This document shows positions 17,192 to 25,588 of a DNA stretch of 63,205 bases, in pieces. This DNA is from Streptomyces jeddahensis (GTDB lineage: Bacteria > Actinomycetota > Actinomycetes > Streptomycetales > Streptomycetaceae): contig NZ_LOHS01000067.1 in assembly GCF_001642995.1 (NCBI RefSeq), positions 1 through 63,205 of the forward strand. Direction: 5' to 3'. Within the stretch, counting starts at the first letter, position 1. Every line of letters starts with the position of its first letter. Made by a program: the position numbers and the translations under genes. The notes beneath the pieces were generated by a model. The model did no database searches, was not told the origin of the DNA, and saw nothing but the letters and a program-made list of their open reading frames with translations.

Positions 17192-18772
17192 CTGAGCTTG
17201 ATCTTTATCCGCGCTGCTGTTTCAGGCGGACGTGTTCGGTGAGGGTTTCGATTCGTTTCACGGTCTTCCCGGGCTCGTGTCGTGGGGCTGGCCTGCGGTT
17301 CTTCGAGCCGGGTGGGCGTCCGGGCCCAGGCCGGGAGGGTTTGGGCACGTCGGTGGGACGGGCGGTCTTCACGCGGAGGTGTCGGAACCCCCTGCGGACC
17401 CGCGCGGGGGTGAGTCGACAGGGCTCGGCAGGCCGTTCCCAGGGGCGACGGAGGTCCTCGGCGAGTGGACGGGCGAGGCGGAGTTGGGTGTGGGCGGCAA
17501 TGATCAGCCACGTCCACAGGCAGGCAGTCTGCGGGTCGCGGACCTTGGGGACGGTCCAGCCCAGGGTCTGTTTGAACAGCCGGAAGGTGTGTTCAAGATC
17601 GAATCGGCGGAGGAACGCCTGCCAGCGCAGGTCGACGTCCGCGCTGGTCATCCCGGTGCGCGAGGACCACAGCCAGAGCGGTTTCGGGTCGCGGTCGCCG
17701 GGCAGGTGGTCAACCTTCAGCCGGATCAACGTGCCGTGGATCAGGGGGAGTTCGCCGCAGTGGTCGAGCCAGGGGGCCTGTAGACGAGGGTGCATCCGGT
17801 CCCAGGCAAGGGCTTCGGCCGTGCCGTACCGGGTGGTGTCGCAGGTCGTGGCGGCGTCGGGGGTGTGCCAGGAGTCCGGCTTGGAGAAGGTGAGGAGGCC
17901 GCCGTGCTTGCGGGGCTGGCCGCCACGCGGGGTGGAGCGGCGCGGGCCGGCATCCCGGAGCATGACGCGGTCCGAGCGGAGCCGGCCGACGAGTTCGACG
18001 GGCAGGTCGGCCAGGACGTAGGCGAGGCGGGTGACGTCGTAGCCGGTGTCCATCACGACAAGGATGTCCGCGTCGCCGGGCCGCCACTGCCCGGCGCGCA
18101 CGAGCTGGGCGACTACCTCGCGCAGCTGGGTGGCGGTCACCGCAGTGGCGTCGTCGGCCGGCCCCAGCCGGATCGCGTCCAGCACGGCCGTCCAGGACGT
18201 GCGCCCCGTCTTCAGCGCGGCGACGAAGGAGTAGGGCCAGCCGGGGATGAACTGATCCGCGCTGCGGCCCCGCCCATAAACGTGGCAGAACAGCAACTCC
18301 GGGCTGGTGGGCGCGTCGGGACGCAGCCAGTTGCTCACATCCACGGCGAGCACGATCCTCCCGTCGGCGGCACGCGGCAGCGGCGTGGAGGCAAGCAGCC
18401 GACGCAGGCGGCGCGGCTCCAGCCAGCCGTGATTGACCGCGTCGTACATCGCCCCGCGCCGGTGCTCGGCTGTGAGCGTCAACTCGACCAGCGACGTCAC
18501 CGGGCCGTCCGAGCACAGCACCGCGTCGGTGAGCTCGAAGAGCGCATCCGCCCGGGTATAGAGGCAGTCGTAGAACTGGACACGAAAGTGGGACAGGATG
18601 CCCAGCGCCGCGTCAGCGGACAGTTCAGGGGCGAGACTCATCACCAGCGGCCGTTCTTTCACGCGACGTTGCTCGACACCTCGAAGCGTGAAGAACGGCC
18701 GTCCTGCTGTCTCAGGAACGAACCAAGATCAGCGGGTCAGGTGAACGGCCGAGGATAAGCATCAAGCTAAGC
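17191..18772 (-). mobile_element. intact 1.58-kb IS with one DDE transposase
   Basis: 20-base terminal inverted repeats at 17191-17210 and 18753-18772 agree at 17 positions (shared AGCTTGAT and TTATCC blocks). They enclose one full-length transposase gene. A decayed copy of the same family lies at 20097-20256. Confidence 0.75.
17205..18662 (-). CDS. DDE transposase, IS4/IS701-like
   Basis: A 485-residue, apparently complete transposase. The first catalytic Asp is probably in IVLAVDVSNW (near 110), the second in ILVVMDTGYDVTRL (near 206), and the Glu in RRFDLEHTFRLFKQTLGW (near 370), the usual DDE spacing for IS4-superfamily enzymes. The basic C-terminus (VPKPSRPGPGRPPGSKNRRP) is a DNA-binding-like tail. 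The same tail with slight differences recurs at 20097-20256. GTG 18662 gives the longest frame; ATG 18641 is an alternative. This is one of few transposases here without a frameshift. Confidence 0.85.
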   Translation of the reverse strand: MKERPLVMSLAPELSADAALGILSHFRVQFYDCLYTRADALFELTDAVLCSDGPVTSLVELTLTAEHRRGAMYDAVNHGWLEPRRLRRLLASTPLPRAADGRIVLAVDVSNWLRPDAPTSPELLFCHVYGRGRSADQFIPGWPYSFVAALKTGRTSWTAVLDAIRLGPADDATAVTATQLREVVAQLVRAGQWRPGDADILVVMDTGYDVTRLAYVLADLPVELVGRLRSDRVMLRDAGPRRSTPRGGQPRKHGGLLTFSKPDSWHTPDAATTCDTTRYGTAEALAWDRMHPRLQAPWLDHCGELPLIHGTLIRLKVDHLPGDRDPKPLWLWSSRTGMTSADVDLRWQAFLRRFDLEHTFRLFKQTLGWTVPKVRDPQTACLWTWLIIAAHTQLRLARPLAEDLRRPWERPAEPCRLTPARVRRGFRHLRVKTARPTDVPKPSRPGPGRPPGSKNRRPAPRHEPGKTVKRIETLTEHVRLKQQRG

Positions 18773-18797
18773 GGGCCTCGCGAAAGCCGCGAGCCCG
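18772..18797. terminator. hairpin downstream of the secreted protein gene
   Basis: Arms CGGGCCTCGCG and CGCGAGCCCG pair with one bulged base around a short A-rich loop. It lies 59 bases past the stop of the minus-strand gene ending at 18856. Confidence 0.55.
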
Positions 18798-18855
18798 GCG
18801 CGATGCCGGACCCGCGGAGGGGTCATGCCAGGATCAGGCCAGGGTCATGCGGGGG

Positions 18856-19770
18856 TCACGCCTTGTCGAGGGTGACCTGGGTGGTCTGCTGCCCGGTGTT
18901 CACGGTTACCGGGTAGTCGCGGTCGTCCGCCTTGGCCGCGCCCCGCAGGGTGGCGGCGCCGGGGCGGAAAGCGGTGCCGGGCTCGATGCTGGCGAAGGAG
19001 ACCGTCCACGGGACCGGCGCGCCGGGCGTGCAGGCGACAGTCGTCTCGTAGTAGCCGACCGCCGTCGCGTTCTTCTGCACCTGGTCGACGTTGCCGCTGA
19101 CGGCGACCTGCGCCGGCTTGTTGCAGGTCACCGAGCCGCCGACGGTGATCTGGCCAGTGTGCGAGTCGACCTTGCCCGCGGAGTCGAGGGTCATGCCCAG
19201 GGTGAGCTCGGCGGGCGGCTCGGGCATCTGGGCGTGGAGTTCACCGCGCGCGGCCACGGTGGCCCCGTTGCAGTACTGCTCGAAGGTGGCGTCGATCTCG
19301 CGTACATAGCCGTACGGTCCGAAGGCGATATGCGAGACGGTGAAGGAACCGGTGCTGGTGTTGCACCAACGCGCATCCTCGCCGAACGCCAGCTCCGGGT
19401 CCTGCGGCTGGGCGTAGGGCCAGCGCAGGGCCCCGGTGTAGGTGGTGCCCTCGGTGAGCCTCTGGCCGTCGGGGGCGGCCAGGTTGAGCGTCCAGCGCTT
19501 GCCCTCGTTCGTCACCACGGAGGTGAACACGGAGTTCCCGTCGGTGGAGCCCTGGACGTCGAACTGCTGGACTGCCCCGGCCGTGTACGTGGCGGACTGG
19601 CCGTCAGTGGCGTATTCGCCCGGGTCGCCGCTGAAGCTGAGCGTTCCCGTCGCCGCCTCGTGAGCCTGTGCCGTGCCCGTCAGCGGGGCCGCCGCCACCG
19701 CGAGCCCCAGTGCCGCCGTTATAACGGCCGCGATACGGGCCGGAGGCCCCAGCACGCTGCGTATCTTCAA
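18856..19770 (-). CDS. secreted protein of unknown function, TTG start
   Basis: A 304-residue exported protein. The only start with a ribosome site is TTG 19770, preceded by GGAGGAG at optimal distance. It opens a textbook signal peptide (MKIRSVLGPPARIAAVITAA... GTAQAHEA). Longer ATG-initiated readings would bury that signal. The mature part is beta-rich with Cys in RWCNTSTG, FEQYCNGA, VTCNKP and VACTPG, likely two disulfides. I do not recognise the fold. It is flanked on one side by an intact IS and on the other by a fragment of the same IS family. Confidence 0.72.
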   Translation of the reverse strand: MKIRSVLGPPARIAAVITAALGLAVAAAPLTGTAQAHEAATGTLSFSGDPGEYATDGQSATYTAGAVQQFDVQGSTDGNSVFTSVVTNEGKRWTLNLAAPDGQRLTEGTTYTGALRWPYAQPQDPELAFGEDARWCNTSTGSFTVSHIAFGPYGYVREIDATFEQYCNGATVAARGELHAQMPEPPAELTLGMTLDSAGKVDSHTGQITVGGSVTCNKPAQVAVSGNVDQVQKNATAVGYYETTVACTPGAPVPWTVSFASIEPGTAFRPGAATLRGAAKADDRDYPVTVNTGQQTTQVTLDKA

Positions 19771-20096
19771 GTTTCTCCTCCAAGGAGTGACTCGTCCGGT
19801 CCGGGTGGACCGGGCGTGGTCGCATAGCTCGTGCGCATATGTCACTGAATGTCAGGTGCAAGTCGCTCTGCACCTGAAGGGGGGTGGCCGTGATCTCTTC
19901 AGCGACGCACAGGAAGCTAACAGGAGCCACTGACAACCCAGACCCGGCCCCGCCGTGCGACCTACGCCTCACGCCTCACCGGCGCCGCCCCCGGCAGATG
20001 GGTTACCAGCAGGACGACCCCGGTGGAATATTCAAGTCGCGTGGGGCCACTTGGGTCCGAAGACCGGCGGCCTTGACGCGCTCGTTGAGCCTCGCC

Positions 20097-20256
20097 GGCG
20101 TGCCCAAACCCTCCCGGCCCGGGCCCGGACGCCCACCCGGCTCGAAAAACCGCAGACCGGCCCCACGACACGAACCCGGAAAGACCGTGAAACGAGCCGA
20201 ATCCCTCACCGAACACATCCGCTTGAAACAGCAGCGAGGTTAAACATCAAGCTTAG
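20097..20256 (+). mobile_element. decayed end of the same IS family
   Basis: Reads the last 45 residues of the transposase at 17205-18662 with few changes (VPKPSRPGPGRPPG, then GKTVKRAESLTEHIRLKQQRG), a stop, then an IS end resembling the family repeat (CATCAAGCTTAG). Everything upstream in the transposase is missing. The rest of 19771-20096 shows no gene. Confidence 0.7.
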
Positions 20257-20298
20257 TGGCTGTTGTCTTTCCGGGCTTGAGGGCTGCGGAACCGGCAC

Positions 20299-20520
20299 GT
20301 GGGTGTCGTATGGGACACCCACGAGGCCCGTAGCGTCCAGGACGCGCTCAGTCGCGCGCTGCGCCACATAAGAGACGGTTTCGTCCTGGTGGACGACGAC
20401 TGGCGCATCACCTTCGCCAACCTGGAGGCCGAACGCACACGCGGCAGCGCAGACGAGGCGCTGTCCGGACGTGTGCTATGGACGACCATGCGCTACGTCG
20501 GCGCCGCCCAACGGTTCCGC
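20299..20520 (+). pseudogene. PAS-domain fragment of a signalling protein
   Basis: From GTG 20299 the frame reads LSRALRHIRDGFVLVDDDWR, ITFANLEAERTRGS and GRVLW, the first half of a PAS domain as found in front of PP2C-type (RsbU-like) phosphatases in Streptomyces. It runs without a stop into transposase-like text, so the gene was cut by recombination or transposition. Confidence 0.5.
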
Positions 20521-20660
20521 AAGACCGATCTTGACCGGGCCATATCCCACGCTCTGGCTCCGTGGCGCAAACCGCGGGCCGTCCACGGTCCCGGCAAAGC
20601 CCTCCTGGACGTCGCCCTGGCGGTCGCGCTGGGCGGGGGACTGCCTCGCGGACGTCGTTC
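20521..20660 (+). pseudogene. IS1380-family transposase fragment
   Basis: The frame continues LDRAISHALAPWRKPRAVHG, GKALLDVALAVALGG and then, one frame over, GDCLADVV. This is the N-terminal signature of IS1380-family transposases. It ends abruptly at the tRNA-like sequence at 20657. Confidence 0.55.
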
Positions 20661-20678
20661 GAATCCTGCCGGGGGCAC
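20657..20678 (+). other. tRNA 3'-end fragment, candidate attachment site
   Basis: G-TTCGAAT-C followed by CTGC-CGGGGGC-A is the T-loop, 3' T-stem strand, 3' acceptor strand and discriminator base of a bacterial tRNA. The 5' T-stem strand and the rest of the tRNA are missing; the bases before it belong to the IS1380 fragment. Such 3' ends are what site-specific integration leaves at the far end of an island. Downstream to 21116 I see no convincing gene, only a possible minus-strand tail (LLTKTAPDEESEAEQSPAGE). Confidence 0.5.
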
Positions 20679-20949
20679 AACGCTTTACCGCCCTGACTTG
20701 GGGTTCCTCCCCAGCGGGGCTCTGTTCGGCCTCGGACTCCTCGTCCGGGGCCGTTTTGGTGAGCAGACGTCGCATGCCGCGGGTCGGGCGGGGTACCGCA
20801 ACCCGACCAGACAGGGCAGCCTGCCGACAAGTGCAGGGCTGTGACCAGCACGGGTGAGGCTTTCGGTACTCAACCGGCCCCCGGACCGGGACAGATGCGC
20901 TTGGCCACGCGGAGCCCGGATGCGGCACAGAGGGATTTTGCTACAAGTT

Positions 20950-21078
20950 CCGAAATTTCACGGTGACGGATCGGCGATGCCACCGCAACCCGTCACCCCT
21001 ACGGTCACTGCAACGCCGTAAAGGCACCATCACGCCGATCACGTCCCCTCGGACCGAAATCGCTACTTTCCCCGAAAT
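20950..21078. promoter_or_regulatory. repeated CCGAAAT boxes before the transport operon
   Basis: CCGAAAT occurs at 20950-20956 (within the palindrome GAAATTTC), 21054-21060 and 21072-21078, all within 170 bases of the binding-protein start. These are candidate sites for the operon's ROK regulator. Inference from repetition only. Confidence 0.35.
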
Positions 21079-21116
21079 CCCCACTGTGCTCAGCGCCCAT
21101 GAGACAGGAGCCCAGC

Positions 21117-22418
21117 GTGTCCCACCCCTCCAGACGCGGTGTCCTACGGCTGACCGCCGGCACAGCTCTCCTCGGCAGCTTCGCCCTGGCAGGCTGCGGT
21201 CGCGGCAGTGACAACGCTGCGACCGCCGCCACCGCCAAGCCCGTCGACGACTCCCCGGCCAAGGGAACCGTCAACGTCTGGGCCGCCCAGGGCGATGCCA
21301 ACGTGCTCGACAGGGTCATCAAGCCCTTCAAGGCCGCGAACCCCAAGCTCACGGTGAAGTTCACGCTGATCCCGAACGCCGAGTACTACACCAAGCTCCA
21401 GTCGGCGATCGCGGCGGGCAAGGGGCCCGATGTCGCCCAGTTCTTCCCCGAGTCGCAGGCGCAGTTCCTCGATCCGTCCATCTTGCGGCCCGTCCCGGAC
21501 GGTCTCGTCGACCCGTCCGCCTTCTTCACGAGTCTGTGGGACGCCGGTGTGGTGAAGAACGTCACCTACACGGTGCCCTGGTACGCCTACACGTATGCGC
21601 TCGTCTACCGCTCCGACCTCGCCAAGAAGGCGGGTGTCAAGGCGCCGACGACATGGGACGAAATGGTGCCGTTCTTCAAGGCGCTGCAGCGCGCCGGCGC
21701 CGGGCACGGGCTCGGGGCGGACATCGGCTGGGACATCTTCAACGGCCAGGACGTCGCGATGTACGCCTGGCAGGCGGGCGGCTCGCTGCTCTCGTCCGGC
21801 GGCAAGTGGACGCTCGACACGCCGACAATGGTCGACGCGATCAAGTACAACGCGTCGTTCTTCACCTCGGGTATCGCCGACACCAGCGGGCCCACGTTCC
21901 TCGACGCGCAGCCGTACTTCGTGTCGGGCAAGACTGCCTGCATGATCACGGGCCCGTGGGTCATCGGCCAGCTCGACGCGGTCGCGAAGAAGAACGGCTG
22001 GACGGCGTCCCACGTCGCCACCGCACCCCTGCCGGCCGGATCGTCGGGCAGCGTCTCCTTCTCCGCCGGGGGCAGCTGGGGCGTGCTCGCCGACAGCGGC
22101 AACGCGGACGCGGCCTGGAAGCTCATCCGGTACATATCCAAGCCGAGCACCCAGGTCGCGCAGTACAAGGCGTACAGCTCGCTGCCGGCCGTCGCCTCCG
22201 CCTGGGCCAACCCGGCCATCGCGGGCCAGCCGCTGCTGGACGCCTTCCTCACGCAGCTGAAGAACACCCGGGCGTTCCCGCAGGTGAGCACCTGGCAGCA
22301 GGTCGCCACCCGGCTGGGCAAGGAGATGGAAGCCGTGGCCAAGGGCAAGGGGACCGCCGCGAAGGCCGCCGCGAACGTCCAGGCGTACGCCGAGAGTCTC
22401 GGCACGGGCAAGGGGTGA
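21117..22418 (+). CDS. ABC importer sugar-binding lipoprotein
   Basis: A 433-residue extracellular binding protein of the carbohydrate family. The N-terminus has twin arginines (SRRGVLRLTAG) and a lipobox ending FALAGC, so it is a Tat-exported lipoprotein. The body has the usual two-lobed signatures (GKGPDVAQFFPESQ, LYTVPW-like TYTVPWYAYT, TTWDEMVPFFKAL). GTG 21117 follows AGGAG; ATG 21099 is too early. First gene of an operon with two permeases. No ATPase gene is present, as is usual for Streptomyces importers energised by the shared MsiK protein. Confidence 0.88.
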   Translation: MSHPSRRGVLRLTAGTALLGSFALAGCGRGSDNAATAATAKPVDDSPAKGTVNVWAAQGDANVLDRVIKPFKAANPKLTVKFTLIPNAEYYTKLQSAIAAGKGPDVAQFFPESQAQFLDPSILRPVPDGLVDPSAFFTSLWDAGVVKNVTYTVPWYAYTYALVYRSDLAKKAGVKAPTTWDEMVPFFKALQRAGAGHGLGADIGWDIFNGQDVAMYAWQAGGSLLSSGGKWTLDTPTMVDAIKYNASFFTSGIADTSGPTFLDAQPYFVSGKTACMITGPWVIGQLDAVAKKNGWTASHVATAPLPAGSSGSVSFSAGGSWGVLADSGNADAAWKLIRYISKPSTQVAQYKAYSSLPAVASAWANPAIAGQPLLDAFLTQLKNTRAFPQVSTWQQVATRLGKEMEAVAKGKGTAAKAAANVQAYAESLGTGKG

Positions 22419-22425
22419 TCCCCGG

Positions 22426-23346
22426 ATGACCGCCACCATCGGGCCGACGACACCGCGCGGTGCGCGTCGGCCCCGGGGCGCCCGGCGAACGGCTGTCGCC
22501 TGGCTGTTCCTCGCACCGTTCGCCCTGGTGTTCCTGCTCTACACGGCGATACCCACCGTCGCCGCGCTCGGGTTCAGCCTCACCGATCTGCGCGGCACGG
22601 ACCTGCGGCATCCGCTCGCCGTCAACTTCACCGGAATCCACAACTATCTCCGGCTGCTGGAGGACCCGAGCTTCCTGCGGGACATCCTCAACACCGTCCT
22701 GTTCGTGGCCGTCGGTGTGCCGTTGACGATGGGGTTCGGATTCGCGCTCGCCCTTGCGCTCAACTCCGGCATCCGGCGGCTGCGCGGCACCTTCCGCACC
22801 GTCTTCTTCGCACCGGTCGTCACGAACGTCGTGGCCGTCGCCATGATCTGGCAGTACGCCTTCAACGCGGGCGGCACCGTCAACAAGGTGCTCGGTGCCA
22901 TCGGTTTCGCCGGGCCGAACTGGCTGGACGACACGCACCTGGCCATGCCCGTGGTCATCGCCCTCGGTGTCTGGCGCAACTTCGGCATCGCGATGGTGCT
23001 GTTCCTCGCCGGTCTGCAGGCGGTGCCGCAGGACGTGTACGAGGCCGCCTCCCTCGACGGGGCTGGCCGGTGGCGGCAGCTCAGGCACATCACCCTGCCG
23101 TTGCTGATGCCGACCACGCTGATGGTGTCGGTGCTGCTGACCGTCTTCTACCTCCAGGTGTTCGACGAGCCGTATCTGCTCACCAACGGCGGCCCGCTGG
23201 GTTCCACCGAGTCGGTGGCGCTGTACACCTACCACCAGTTCGGCGCCGGCGAGTTCGGCATGTCCTCCGCGGCGTCCTTCGTGACGCTCCTGCTCGTGAC
23301 GTTGGTGAGCATCGTCCAGTTCCGAATGCTGAGGCCTCGCGCATGA
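22426..23346 (+). CDS. sugar ABC importer permease 1
   Basis: A 306-residue inner-membrane protein of the MalF/UgpA class with six predicted helices. The ATPase-contact EAA loop is EAASLDGAGRWRQLRHITLP. It starts 7 bases after the binding-protein stop and overlaps permease 2 by ATGA. Confidence 0.9.
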   Translation: MTATIGPTTPRGARRPRGARRTAVAWLFLAPFALVFLLYTAIPTVAALGFSLTDLRGTDLRHPLAVNFTGIHNYLRLLEDPSFLRDILNTVLFVAVGVPLTMGFGFALALALNSGIRRLRGTFRTVFFAPVVTNVVAVAMIWQYAFNAGGTVNKVLGAIGFAGPNWLDDTHLAMPVVIALGVWRNFGIAMVLFLAGLQAVPQDVYEAASLDGAGRWRQLRHITLPLLMPTTLMVSVLLTVFYLQVFDEPYLLTNGGPLGSTESVALYTYHQFGAGEFGMSSAASFVTLLLVTLVSIVQFRMLRPRA

Positions 23347-24224
23347 CCACCATCGCCGCACCGCGGAATGCCGAGATGACAGGCGAACGGACGCAACGGC
23401 GCCGCCGGTCCGTCGCCCGTCCCCTGCTGTACGGCGCGCTCGTGCTGTGCGCGCTGCTCACGATGCTGCCGTTCGTCTGGGTGACCAGCGGGTCGCTGCG
23501 CAGCCTCGACGAGATTCGCTCCGACCCCGGCGCCTGGCTTCCGCAGCACGTCACCCTCGACAACTTCCTACGACTGTTCCAGACCGAGGGCTTCGGCCGG
23601 TTCCTGGTCAACAGCATCGTGGTCGCGGTCATCGTCGTCGCCGGCAACATCGTGGCGGCGTCCGCTGCGGGTTACGCGCTCGCCAAGCTGGACTTCGCGG
23701 CCAAGCGGATCGCGTTCGGCGCGGTCATGGCGGCGATGATGGTGCCGTTCACCACGGTGTTCGTCACCCAGTTCGTGATCACCGTCGACCTGGGCCTGGC
23801 CGACACCCTCACCGGTATCGCCCTGCCCGGTGCGGCGCTGCCGCTGTCCGTGTTCATCATGCGGCAGTACGCCCTGTCGGTCCCCGACGAACTGCTGGAA
23901 GCGGCCCGGATCGACGGGGCGGGCGAGTTCCGGATCTTCTTCCGGATCTTCCTGCCGCTGGCAGGCCCCGCCGTCGCGACGATCACGATCATGTCGTTTC
24001 TCTACTCGTGGAACAACTTCATCTGGCCGCTCATCGTCGCCCAGAGCACCTCCAGCTACACGTTGCCGGTGGGCCTCGCCGCCACCAGCCAGGCCGCCGC
24101 GCACGTCACCGACTACGGCCTGATGCTCGCCGGCGCGATCGTCGTGATGCTGCCGGTCCTCGTCCTCTTCCTGTTCCTGCAGCGCTACTTCGTGCAGGGC
24201 ATCTCCGGAACGGGAATGCGGTGA
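23343..24224 (+). CDS. sugar ABC importer permease 2
   Basis: A 293-residue MalG/UgpE-class permease. A basic N-terminus precedes six helices; the EAA loop is EAARIDGAGEFRIFFRIFLP. It overlaps both neighbours (ATGA in front, GTGA behind), so the transporter and the esterase are translationally coupled. Confidence 0.9.
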   Translation: MTTIAAPRNAEMTGERTQRRRRSVARPLLYGALVLCALLTMLPFVWVTSGSLRSLDEIRSDPGAWLPQHVTLDNFLRLFQTEGFGRFLVNSIVVAVIVVAGNIVAASAAGYALAKLDFAAKRIAFGAVMAAMMVPFTTVFVTQFVITVDLGLADTLTGIALPGAALPLSVFIMRQYALSVPDELLEAARIDGAGEFRIFFRIFLPLAGPAVATITIMSFLYSWNNFIWPLIVAQSTSSYTLPVGLAATSQAAAHVTDYGLMLAGAIVVMLPVLVLFLFLQRYFVQGISGTGMR

Positions 24225-25588
24225 CCGCGGTGGACGTGGTGGACGTGGTGGAGGCTCCCGCGGGTACGGTCGTCGGCCGCCGCACCGGCCGGGTACGGCG
24301 TTTCCTCGGCATCCCGTTCGCCGAAGCACCCATCGGTGCGCGGCGGTTCGCGGCGCCGGTGCCACGCGGCCGGTTCAGGCAGCCGTTCGACGCGTCCCGG
24401 CACGGTGCCACCTCGCAGCGCGTGCCGCTGTTCGCCACGACCACCATTCCGGAGCCGTCGGTGCCGGGCGACGACGTACTGAACCTGAGTGTGGTTGCCC
24501 CCGCGAACGGTGTGTCATGCCCGGTGCTGGTGTGGATCCACGGCGGCGGCTTCCTCGCGGGCAGCCCGGCCAGTCCGTGGTACGACGGCCGCGCCTTCGC
24601 CCGCGACTCGATCGTCACTGTGACGCCCGGCTACCGGCTTGGCGTCGACGGGTTCGCCCCGCTGGACGGCGTACCCCCGAACCTCGGGCTGCGCGACCTG
24701 CTGCTCGCGCTCGACTGGGTGCGGGAGAACATCGCGGCCTTCGGCGGTGATCCGGGCCGGGTCACCGTCGCCGGCCAGTCGGCGGGAGGCGGGGCGGTGC
24801 TCGCGCTGCTCTCCTCGCCCCTCGGCAAGGGGCGCTTCCACCGAGCGGTCAGTGTGTCCGGCGGTTTCTTCGAGGTGGGCGCGGACGCCGCGCGTTCCTT
24901 CGCCGGGCGGCTCGGTGACCGGCTCGGCGTGCCGCCGACGCGCGACGGCTTCGGCGCCCTCACGGTGGAAAGCGTTCAGCAGGGCGTCCGTCTGCTGCGG
25001 AGCGAACGTGGCGGCGACGGCCCGCTCGTGCTCGGTCCGGTCGTCGGCGACGACGTCCTTGCGGTGCCCGTCGCCGAGGGACTGGCCGTGCACGGGCACG
25101 GCGTACCGCTGCTGCTCGGCGCGACGGGCGACGAGTTCGACGGCGGTGCCCGGGGCATCGGCAACGCCGCCGCTCGCGCGGCGGGCACCCGTGTGACGGA
25201 CACCCTGTTCCGCGCCGCCTGTCCGCGCGCGGCGGCCTCGCGTCGCGACGCCACCGCCGGTACCTGGCTGTACTCCTTCGAATGGCCCTCCCCCGTACTC
25301 GGTGGAGCCGTGCACTGCGCCGACATCCCGTTCTTCTTCGACGTACTCGACGCGCCGGGTACCGCCGAGGCCCTCGGAACGCAGCCGCCCTCGGAACTCG
25401 CCACGTCCATGCACGCCGACCTGGCCGCGTTCGTCCACGGCCGGTCGCCGGCCTGGGAGCCGGCGACCGGGAGGCTGGGCGACCCCGCTCGCGAGTACGG
25501 CAGGCCCGGGGCGACGTCGGCGGCCGACACCACAGGCGTGTTCGACCCGGTGGTGGCGGCGGGGTCCGCTACGGCGGAGGCGTGCTGA
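24221..25588 (+). CDS. carboxylesterase, type B
   Basis: A 455-residue esterase of the cholinesterase/PNB-esterase family. Visible parts are FLGIPFAEAPIGARRF (near 24-39), the oxyanion loop WIHGGGF, the nucleophile GQSAGG, GATGDEFDGG near the acid, and HCADIPFFFDV carrying the catalytic His. No signal peptide is seen, so it works inside the cell, probably removing acyl groups from the imported compound. It overlaps the permease by GTGA and the next gene by TGATG. Slightly shorter than the usual 500 residues. Confidence 0.83.
   Translation: MTAVDVVDVVEAPAGTVVGRRTGRVRRFLGIPFAEAPIGARRFAAPVPRGRFRQPFDASRHGATSQRVPLFATTTIPEPSVPGDDVLNLSVVAPANGVSCPVLVWIHGGGFLAGSPASPWYDGRAFARDSIVTVTPGYRLGVDGFAPLDGVPPNLGLRDLLLALDWVRENIAAFGGDPGRVTVAGQSAGGGAVLALLSSPLGKGRFHRAVSVSGGFFEVGADAARSFAGRLGDRLGVPPTRDGFGALTVESVQQGVRLLRSERGGDGPLVLGPVVGDDVLAVPVAEGLAVHGHGVPLLLGATGDEFDGGARGIGNAAARAAGTRVTDTLFRAACPRAAASRRDATAGTWLYSFEWPSPVLGGAVHCADIPFFFDVLDAPGTAEALGTQPPSELATSMHADLAAFVHGRSPAWEPATGRLGDPAREYGRPGATSAADTTGVFDPVVAAGSATAEAC

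Noticed and set aside
20679..20860. Integrase C-terminus next to the tRNA end
   Set aside because: The minus strand reads LLTKTAPDEESEAEQSPAGE, which could be an integrase tail, but the stretch is too short and lacks any catalytic residue.
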